DNA of 64,000 nucleotides from Hyphodiscus hymeniophilus (Eukaryota; Ascomycota; Leotiomycetes; Helotiales; Hyphodiscaceae). Within the stretch, counting starts at the first letter, position 1; every line of letters begins with the position of its first letter. The stretch spans positions 868,001 to 932,000 of the forward strand of contig VNKQ01000015.1 of NCBI GenBank assembly GCA_016508695.1, written 5' to 3'. Positions 56,401-64,000 of this stretch are shown here, piece after piece. A program made the translations under genes and the position numbers. The notes below the pieces were generated by a model, which did not search any database, was not told where the DNA came from, and saw only the letters and a list, made by a program, of their open reading frames with translations.

Positions 56401-56965
56401 ACATTCTATCTACGAGAAGCTTGTTGATATAATGTCTGGACGAGCAACAGCGCATGCCAAGACTATGAAGACGATAAACTGGGAAAAGGACTCCAACGCT
56501 GTGAACACTTACATGGAGACTTTGACCAAGGAGACGAGCACTTTGCATAGAGTCCTCAGCAAGCATTTACCTGCGGATACTGTACGAGGGATTATGCAAC
56601 CTGTGTTCAAGAGTTACAAAGAGCAATGGGGGAAAGCGTTCGAAGACGTTGTCCTGGGGAATGAGGATAGCAAGAATCGGTACGCCCTTTATCCTCTTCT
56701 ACACAACAACATGCTAACCTTTGACCACAGGATGATTAGAGATGTGGAATACTTCAAAACTAGAATTGGCGGCTTGGACGGGGCTGGAGATGCCGGTGAT
56801 TATCTAGTGAACCTTGTGAAGGAGAAATCGGTTCCCAAAGCTATCGTTGCCGAGCCCCTACCAGCTAGTACAAACGGGAAGACGAGCAGTGAAAGTGCTA
56901 GCTCCAAAGCTGAGGAGAAAGTTGACGAAGGAGGCTCAAAAGAGGAGACTGCGCCGCCGCCGTAA
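53454..56965 (+). CDS. vps54: Vacuolar protein sorting-associated protein 54 (GARP complex subunit)
   Basis: Four exons, 53454-53557, 53609-53730, 53775-56679 and 56731-56965, closing to 1121 residues. VPS54 is the GARP subunit that tethers endosome-derived vesicles at the trans-Golgi. N-terminal exons encode a Ser-rich part with GSTTSSIHSVGGSLDTSTHW and LNESGQNAISTLLQPPIVRTG, then RDIPPVTLTNI; the Vps54 N-terminal coiled-coil domain spans roughly 260-470 (AILQEKLSWYMDTIEVHLIS onwards); the C-terminal Vps54-like domain begins near SAILCMHGLSSFLHLC. The third intron (56680-56730, 51 nt) has a length divisible by three and no stop, so it could be retained without breaking the frame; donor GTACGC, branch GCTAAC and acceptor CACAG argue that it is spliced. 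Start chosen at MASWNSRQSVDSL because upstream exons join in frame to it. Confidence 0.93.
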
Positions 56966-57565
56966 ACCATAGTAGTCATATGAGGGCAGAGAGTTGGCGG
57001 ATTGATAGAAAAAGCAAGCGTGGCTGATTAATACATCTTCTTGGCTATCTAGAAATGTATATTTATGAAGAACTGAATGTACGTTGGACAATCATACATT
57101 CGGCTTCAGCCCTGGGCGATTCGCTTACACAGACTAAGTACAGAGAACAATTCGCTGCGTTCAAGAAGATAGTGAAGTTAGGAAGGACACCCCATCATTC
57201 ATACTTCTAGAGGTTTGATATCTGGCGCGAAGCTGTCCTGTAAAGCATTGAACACCCCGCAACATAAATGACAAATTTCAAATCTTCACGCATTATCTAG
57301 ATTAGTCCGAAAATTGTCAAAAGCCATGCAGCTGACGAAAGATTAATTCTAATGCCATCGAACGAGGCTTTTTCCCTCGCTATAAATACATCAACACATC
57401 GTTCCAATTTCCATGCGTTCATGCACCAAAGCTTTCCATCCACCCTCTCGAACTCCATGTGAACCCACACTTGCCCAATGCACCATCATCCATTGCTCCA
57501 TATCTATTCCTACAGAATCTACAATCATCACCAGCATGGGGTAGCTGTTCCTCAATTCCTTAATT
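56966..57565. other. Intergenic between convergent VPS54 and CTK1-like genes
   Basis: Holds the two 3' ends. An 84-codon minus-strand frame near 57391-57645 overlaps the end of the kinase gene in another frame and is rejected. Nothing else seen. Confidence 0.5.
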
Positions 57566-60500
57566 TCATTGGACCATTTCTGCTGTTCTAGTGGCTGGCA
57601 AAGCAGGTGGACCCATCGCAACTCTCTTTGGGTCCGGCTCAACAACCTCGGAGTCAGCTCCTCGCTTCTTATCTTTCTCGGCCTTCACTGCAGCTTCCTT
57701 TTGTGCTTGTCGACGTGCTTCTTTGTCCTTTCGTTCGTTTTCTTTGCGGAGTGCTTTCGATTCGAATTCATGCCAATCGCCTTCCAGCTTCGAGAGTCTA
57801 ATATGAAGTTAGCTACATTCAAGAGATCAGAAATGTTGAAGATACATACTCGATAGCTTGCCGAGGTCTCGGTTCCTCCGTGGTAAAGTACGGATGCTCA
57901 AGAACATCAGAAGCAGAAGGGCGCTTGTCAGGATCGTACTGGAACATGTTCACCAGTAATTCGTATGCCGCTGGTGTCACTCTCTCCTTGTACTTCTCCT
58001 CGAACACGTTCGGTCGTCGCGCGGTCGGTCTCAGTAACTCGAACCAAGCCATATCAACCAGACCTGGCCATTGTTGCTTGTTTGGCGTGCCAAGAATCGC
58101 GTAGACTTTCTCTAGTTGAGAAATCTCACCTCCATCACCGGGGAAGATCGCATGCCGCGTGAATATCTCAACAAGCACGCAGGCTGCACTCCAGATATCG
58201 ACAGCCGGTCCATATTGTGTCTCACCCAGCAGCAGCTCGGGTGATCGATACCATATGGTGATGACTCGATTGGTGTAGTCCAACTGGCGACGTTTCGCAT
58301 AGAAGCGTGCAAGACCAAAATCTGCCAACTTGAGCTGACCTTGGTTGCTAACGAGAATATTTGCAGCCTTGATATCGCGATGTAGTACGCCTCGGCGATG
58401 GAGATAGTCGAGGCCCTCGAAAAGTTGCTTTGCCAGGTCCTTCTTATGGGCAGGCTCCAGCTTGAATGTAGGGTGATTCAAAAGGCCAGTCAGATCGTGG
58501 GAGAGATATTCGAAGACCATGAAGCAGTCGTTCTTCTCAACCATAACTTCCTGAAGATTGACAATCGTAGGGTGTTTGAGTGACTGCAATAGCTTAATCT
58601 CTCGAACTGCCGTAACAGGAAAACCATCTCGCTCTCCTTCCATGCGAATCTTTTTTAACGCTACCAAGTTCTTCGTGTAGACATTGATAGCCTTGAAGAC
58701 TTTGCCATAAGTTCCAGAACCCACTACTGACTCGTTTCCAGGCTTTCGGAAGTAGACCGAGTCGGAGGTCTTAAACTCTTCTGGTAGTTGTGGTCTCGGC
58801 TTAGGACGCTTCATAATCTTCTTGACCTTTCTAGTCGTCGGAGCTGGAGGAGGAGGCTCACGAGCATCTTGTCGTCTAGCGGATGCTGGTTCTGTTGGAA
58901 TGCTTCGTGATACCGATGGGCCTCGAGGTCGCTCTGGGCTCGTCTGCACATCTCGGCGTGCTGGGACTGCATTCAATTTCTGTGATATCTCAGGTTTCGG
59001 GGGAGTCGGTGTTGGTTTTGATGAAGCCTTGAAAGCGAAGGAGAATTTGTTCGGATTCTGCTGACTCTGTGGTCCGGTCGGTGGAGGTCTGTTCGGAGGT
59101 GGCATCTGTTCTTCATCCGTCTTCTTGGTAGCCTCCTTGTCCTCTACTCGAAGTTCCTTGGATGGTCTGAACAAATCCTCACTGTCCTCTTCTTCCTCTG
59201 GCGGTTGCTGTGATGCAGCTTCAGGACTTCCCTGATATTGTGGAGGAAACTGTTGTTGAGGAGATGCGTGCTGCGGTGTGACGTTGCCGGAATGAGGATG
59301 TTGTCCACGACCTGCACCTGGGTTTTGGCCATTATTCCAGTTGTTTTGATTTTGATAATGACCTCCGCGGCCTCCTCGATGATCGCCTCGACCTCCACGA
59401 GCATTGAATTGATTGTTTCCTCGGAAAGCACGTTGATTACCACGGAAGTTCTGCTGATACGAATGGTGCGTGTGAGCATTCGGAGCTTGGTAAGGAGGCG
59501 ATTGAGCTTGATTGCCATAGTAATTGCCCTGAGGCCCAGCTGAAGGAGAGTAGCCGCCTTGCTGATATTGCCTACATCCTATATTAGCTTAAATAGACTA
59601 GACATATCAACCTTACTTACCCTTGAGGAGAATATTGCTGTTGATGCTGTTGCTGGCTACCCCAATTACCTCTTCCAGAGTTGTATGGTGATTGCTGAGG
59701 CGACTGATAGGAATTCGGCGTCATTTGGTGCTGCGGCGACTGAGAGTATTGTCGTGGATCAACCTGTGGTTGTTGATACTGGGCTCTTAATGGAAATGCA
59801 GCTTGCATCTGTTGATGAGGATTATAGCCATGTTGCCCCTGATAAAAGCCTCTACCAGCCATCTTGTCTGCCTTCACTTCAATACTATTGGCTCCAGAAG
59901 CGGTATTTGATGACCTTCGTACTTCGATACCGTTGGCACCTGAAGGAGTAATTGACGATCGTCGCACCTCGATACTATTCGCGCCAGAAGCAGAACTCGT
60001 TGGACGTCGAACTTCGATGCTGTTAGCACCCGAAGCAGCACTCGGCCTCCCCTTTCCCTTTGCTTTCTCGGAATGGTACTCGTCTCGAGAGGCTCGACCG
60101 CCTTGGTCTCGCTTTGGAGATGAGTCTCGATTGGATTCGGGGCCTTTGGGAGCACGTGGAGAAGGCTGTCGAGAGCGATTTGGTGGTTCGTAGCGATCGA
60201 CCTCTGGTGAAATGCGACCTCTGTTTGGTGATTGGTATCTCTTTCTTTCCTTATCTTTCGCTTGATCAAAAGAATATCGCCGTTTATAAGGTGATCTATC
60301 CCGCGGCTTCTGTTGTCTTGTTGGGCTATCGTGAGACGATCGATTAGGGTTTTTATTATCGGATTGGTGTGCACGAGATGGCTCCCCTCTGTCGACTTTT
60401 GGACTACGCGAACGACCCCTTCTCTCAGAAAACCCAGACTCCCGGTGGTGTTTGTTTTTGTTGTCAGAGTGGATATGCGAGTGGTGCCGGTCAGGCGAGC

Positions 60501-61038
60501 GTCTTCGTGATGGATTAGGTGAACGAGGTCTTCGTTTCTTATCTCCTCGAGCCGACGCTGATCCGTTGTCTGCGCGTGACGGACTTCGTGAATTTGCCCT
60601 CTTTGACTTCTTATGATGAGATCGGGATGCAGATGGGCTTCGAGTCTTCCGACGTTTGCCTACTGGGGACTGATATCCGCCACGTTTTGGCTTCTCGGAG
60701 CCTCGTGTGTCAAGCAACTCCCGACCACGATTGCGCTCCCGTACCTCCTCTCTCGAGTCCCGAAGGGGTGATCTTGAAAGTATTCGTCTGCGATCTTGGC
60801 TTCGATCGCGCGGTCTATCGTCGAGGTCGGAGACGGGCCTGGGCTTGACAGTACCTCGATCTCTCGTTTTCGGTTCCCTGTCTGCCTCGGGGCGACGTGT
60901 CGCTGGTGATCGCGATCTTCGTGAACGTACTCCTCGATCAACTCTACCTCGGTCTCTGCGGTCGTCACCGTGGCTCCAGCTGTCTTTCATTGCGACATAC
61001 CGGGCTGGGAAATGTTGCGGGGAAAAAGGTGGTTGCAT
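57566..61038 (-). CDS. ctk1: CTD kinase catalytic subunit, CTK1/CDK12-like
   Basis: Three exons, 61038-59621, 59571-57850 and 57797-57566, all phases closing, 1123 residues (1107 if Met17 of MKDSWSHGDD is the start). It should phosphorylate Ser2 of the RNA polymerase II C-terminal domain with a cyclin partner in the nucleus. Residues 1-330 are RS-like; about 400-600 Gln/Asn/Gly-rich with an RGG-type part; the kinase domain spans about 745-1045: VGSGTYGKVF, catalytic Lys in VALKKI (about 779), PITALRE-helix variant PVTAVRE, HRDIKAANIL (about 870), DFGLARF (about 890), activation loop with TIWYRSPELLLG. The C-terminal exon (SKLEGDWHEFESKALRKENERK) is diagnostic of CTK1 over BUR1/CDK9. A four-copy SGANSIEVRR repeat lies upstream of the Gln-rich region. 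Confidence 0.93.
59868..60054 (-). repeat. In-frame 48-bp repeat, four copies (SGANSIEVRR)
   Basis: Inside the kinase gene's first exon, four successive 16-residue units contain SGAN(S/G)IEV(R/K) separated by Ser/Thr/Ala spacers. The DNA copies differ at third positions, so the repeat is older than the POT1-gene repeat and looks maintained by selection or recurrent expansion. Confidence 0.8.
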
Positions 61039-61437
61039 GTCGCCTTCATTGATGTGAAGGGTCGAAAAGTGGTTCGGCTAAGCGAAACGCGAGCTGATTT
61101 GGCGTCGACGGAACCCAACGAGACGCATGAGAAGGAAATTGGAGATGAAAAAACAAAGATGCATCTCTACCTTTGGCACGTAAACTTACCGTGAGTGAGA
61201 TCCAGTTCCAAGTCTTCCAGCCTCCGTTTATCGTCATCTGTCTTCCATGCCCGATGTCCCGATCTCTGCCATGCAGCCTTTCAAGAGGCACAATACATGA
61301 TTGAAGTCACATAGCATGCAAGTTATCTACGGTGCGCAATGGCGCGGTGATTCAAGAGACCCGAACAAGATACCAGATCCTGCTCTCCGCGTATAATCAC
61401 TCATCCAAATGCTCTTTTTTGAAAGAGGGAATGGGCT
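61039..61437. other. Upstream region of the CTK1-like gene
   Basis: About 400 bases holding the kinase promoter. A minus-strand frame at 61046-61291 could be a 5' leader ORF but shows no family resemblance. No site is called. Confidence 0.4.
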
Positions 61438-62530
61438 TCATACTCCTGCTCCTGGAACATTGTGACCATGAATCACTCTGTGATTGCTGCGTATCTCGAT
61501 AGCGACTTTTCGACGGTAATTCCTCCATCCAATCGACGAATTTTTGACATTGACTCGAAAAGATTCTTCAATAGACAGTCTACCATCGATTTGAGCTGTT
61601 ATGATGACTGATGCGGATCCTTGATGACCAGCATCGCTGCTGGGGGCGTCAAGTACCTTTGATGATAGATAGGTATTGTTTTGCACTTCAGAATCCTGGC
61701 GAAGGCTGGAAGGATTGCTTGTCAGTGATTGTGACCTGGACTCCAACTTGTGGTGGCATCCGAGTGATGTCTTGGCCTTTGGCCATGACATCAGTTCAGG
61801 CAAAGACCTCTGCGTTAGACAGACAGCTTCGAATCTCCAAACTGTCTGCGAGTAAATCAACCTATGTATGAAGAGAAACATGACTCTGTTCAGCAGCCAA
61901 TAATTTGTCCAATAACTCAAAAGGATTCAGCATTGCCCAAGACGGTGGGATATTTTGAGCCCCAACGTGGAAGTCTCATCATACCGACACCGCGTTAGTA
62001 TTGAGTTGAGCTCGGATCTTCCATCTAAAATTCATAAATGCCCAGCATTTGCAACCAAGTCCCATCCAAGTAGAGTATATAGTCTGGTGGGGTGCGATCA
62101 TCCGAGGAACCCAGATCGATTAAGCGCGCGGTTGTGGGCGTCAAGGCACGAAAATTGAAGAGTATCATGGCGAGCTTATACCTATTGTAGATAAAAGTCT
62201 CAAACTCTGGGGAAAGGGGAAATGGGCTCGGCGATAAAGTCGGTGAGTTTGGCTGAATCCAGTAATTCCATCGCTCACATGGATGACGAGGCAGTCGACG
62301 ATCCGGTACTTCCTTGCCTAGGATAGGTTGAAAATAACGAAGCAAACATTCCATCAAGCCATCGCAGAAACTGGGAACAGTATGCAGTATATGACCGAAG
62401 GCTAATATCCGTAGTTGTGCGGATGGGTTGTTGCTGGGTGGTGGTGGATGGCAGTCACATACCATCCGTCAGGCGTTCCTATCCACCCCGTAATATCTGT
62501 GGAGGCATCTGAAGTAATATATACCGTGTT
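61438..62530 (-). CDS. Uncertain minus-strand gene or gene remnant, unresolved exons
   Basis: Several protein-like stretches lie on the minus strand in different frames. At about 62525-62462 one frame reads VYITSDASTDITGWIGTPDG; at 62465-62025 another reads FGHILHTVPSFCDGLMEC, LPRHPCERWNYWIQP and LSPEFETFIYNRYKLAM; at about 61920-61620 further frames read AKGQDITRMPPQVGVQVTI (interrupted by a TGA nearby) or the 160-codon frame 61438-61920. The first two clearly belong together in a conserved fungal hypothetical family that I cannot name, but no intron with closing phase and at least 35 nt links them. Either my intron search failed or the gene carries frameshifts. Treat as a low-confidence locus. 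Confidence 0.35.
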
Positions 62531-63481
62531 GTAAATCTTGGCAGACCTGTAAACGTCCAGCGAGAGGGTTTGTCGTTGCTAAGAGCGATATCGATTGCAG
62601 TATCGGTCCCTCCATCGCTATCGAGGGTACGTCAGCCTCGGGGACTCTTGGACGTCTTGAAATTGTCGTATGCGTTCCTCTGAAGATCTATAACTATAGC
62701 GAGCAATATTATGAGACTCTGAACTGTCGTGTACTATTTGCACGCTGAAGATAGATTGATGGTGCGACAGCTAACAAGGTTGGAACCCGAACTTGGGTGA
62801 AATCGCCTAAACCTTTAATGCTAGAATATTCGCAGTCATGACGATATCTACAGCAAGTCTTCCAAATAATGAATCTTGAATGTCAATTAGCAATATTTAT
62901 CTTAGACTTTATAAAGCTACAAGTAGTGAACGGTCAATTTCCATACACGGTTTTTACTCGAGTTGATCCCTGAATTATTTCAGCAAATTCTACGAGCGCT
63001 CCTCTATTGTATCATAAGCAATCTAAGTACCCTGTCGGTGGTTTGCAACTAATCTATCAAGATTGATAGACAATTTGGAACTCATCAAGATTGCTCTTAG
63101 TATTGCTCAAAAACTATTGCACAGGATCTTACGTCCTGCTTCCCATATTGAGTTTCCGAGACCCTTTGATTGGTTTAAGAGTTCTGAATGGCATAGGAAA
63201 GCAATACCTGGGTGGCTTATATTGTCCGCTGGATTGTGTCCTTTCTCAATACACAAAGTTGTTGGTGCTGTGGCAGTACTCAAAACATCACCATAATTCT
63301 ATTTCAAGTCGGAAGTTGCAAAGACTCCGTTGTCTTGTCGGCGTATATCGACATTGTAGGCCAACTACGAACCCATTGCAGGAGCAGCTCCTTGATATCC
63401 ATACCAGCGTCCTTGATTCCGACAAGTTGTTATCCTAACACGGTCTCCGCCACATAATCTCTCATTCCAGAAGTCCTCTGC
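62531..63481. other. Intergenic, nothing supported
   Basis: Possible 5' end of the unresolved minus-strand locus (a coding-like AKIYNT stretch near 62545-62530) and the 3' flank of the acidic protein gene. Short overlapping plus-strand frames at 63063-63457 are rejected. Confidence 0.4.
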
Positions 63482-64000
63482 TTAGTTGGCTCCGCTACCG
63501 AAGAAGAAATTTTCATCGTCAGCATCATCACTCTCTTCATCGTCTTCGTCTTCCTCTCCTTCAACATCCTCGTCTCCTTGATCACTTTCACTACTGCCTT
63601 CGTCACTATTGTCCGTTCCCTCGTCACTCGCATCTCCTTCATCATGCTCGCCTGCCTCATTGACGACTTCATCACCATCCTCCACATTCTCGCATTCCGA
63701 ATCTTCTTCACTGTCACTATCATCCATATCCTCGTCATCGCTTTCCTTCTGCGCACACTTCGATCGGCCAAGCCACTCGATCCACCATGGCGTCTTTGGC
63801 TTTACCTCCTCATCACTTATGTACATCTCTTCATCAGTAACCTTGATATCCTTCCCAGTGATAGGATCGACGTAACCCCAGGTCATCATACTCATGAGAT
63901 AATGCTTGAGTCCCATCTGACGTCTCACACTCTCGTATATGACCAACTCATCAGGCCTCATCAAATGCACTCGTCCCGCACCCCAACCTTCCGTGTGCAT
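63482..64000 (-). CDS. Acidic protein, C-terminal part (cut by window edge)
   Basis: The minus-strand frame enters from beyond the right edge; the codon at the very edge is ATG (MHTEGWGAG), so the protein may start exactly there or, more likely, continue beyond. The 90 N-terminal visible residues are globular (RPDELVIYESVRRQMGLKHY, WGYVDPITGKDIKVTDEEMY, KTPWWIEWLGRS); the last 80 are almost only Asp, Glu, Ser and Gly, ending FFFGSGAN. Acidic tails of this sort occur in chromatin and nucleolar factors, but no family is recognised and I do not assign a function. Confidence 0.55.
   Translation of the reverse strand: MHTEGWGAGRVHLMRPDELVIYESVRRQMGLKHYLMSMMTWGYVDPITGKDIKVTDEEMYISDEEVKPKTPWWIEWLGRSKCAQKESDDEDMDDSDSEEDSECENVEDGDEVVNEAGEHDEGDASDEGTDNSDEGSSESDQGDEDVEGEEDEDDEESDDADDENFFFGSGAN

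Noticed and set aside
1..64000. tRNA or rRNA genes
   Set aside because: No cloverleaf with conserved GGTTCGAATCC-type arm or rRNA block was recognised by eye; a covariance-model scan would be decisive.

Overview
This window is nuclear DNA from a filamentous ascomycete (Pezizomycotina; the gene families look like Leotiomycetes, but that placement is a guess). The evidence is genes split by short introns (mostly 45-70 nt) with GTAAGT-like donors and CTAAC-like branch sites, housekeeping proteins of clearly fungal type (MCM5, VPS54, CTK1-type kinase, Crh-type glycosidase, STAND/ankyrin protein), and a 10.9-kb AT-rich block with the signature of repeat-induced point mutation (RIP). I rebuilt most gene models by hand from reading-frame continuity, splice signals and matching intron phases; where all phases close I state it.

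Layout. 1-991: 3' part of a fungal membrane-protein gene (+). 2166-5799: a delta-12-type fatty-acid desaturase and a flavin-containing monooxygenase, both on the minus strand. 6035-16889: an AT-rich RIP-mutated block bounded exactly by an 18-bp perfect inverted repeat and by an 8-bp near-identical direct repeat, so it looks like one inserted DNA element. Inside it is a dead RecQ-type helicase gene whose frame is still unbroken, subterminal tandem arrays in opposite orientation, and probable nested modules. 17116-21586: a telomeric single-strand-binding (POT1/Cdc13-like) protein. 22466-25288: a NACHT/ankyrin STAND protein (-). 26011-28026: a divergent pair, an FMN split-barrel protein (-) and CutC (+). 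28217-29296: an AhpD-like protein (-). 30238-31765: a Crh-like cell-wall transglycosylase with a membrane anchor (+). 32445-34505 and 35009-36834: a divergent pair, an HSPA12-like Hsp70 (-) and a coiled-coil protein (+).

37802-40566 is the second unusual zone. A zinc-knuckle/RGG protein (-) carries a last intron that seems to have arisen by tandem duplication, and its C-terminal end is duplicated past the stop. A divergent orphan gene (+) shares with it a promoter made of a long hairpin, has one premature TAA, a 35-nt intron and a 33-bp inverted repeat covering its last splice donor. 42282-42809: a small secreted protein (-). 42810-47942 is a gene desert. 47943-48789: a GPI-type cell-wall protein (+). 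50619-56965: MCM5 (-) and VPS54 (+) sharing a promoter with MCB-like boxes. 57566-61038: CTK1-type CTD kinase (-). The right end (61-64 kb) holds poorly resolved minus-strand remnants and an acidic protein cut by the window edge.

Most genes are unrelated housekeeping or cell-surface functions and do not form a pathway. The best candidates for something undescribed are the TIR/TSD-bounded RecQ-helicase element at 6.0-16.9 kb and the hairpin-flanked orphan gene at 39.2-40.7 kb.
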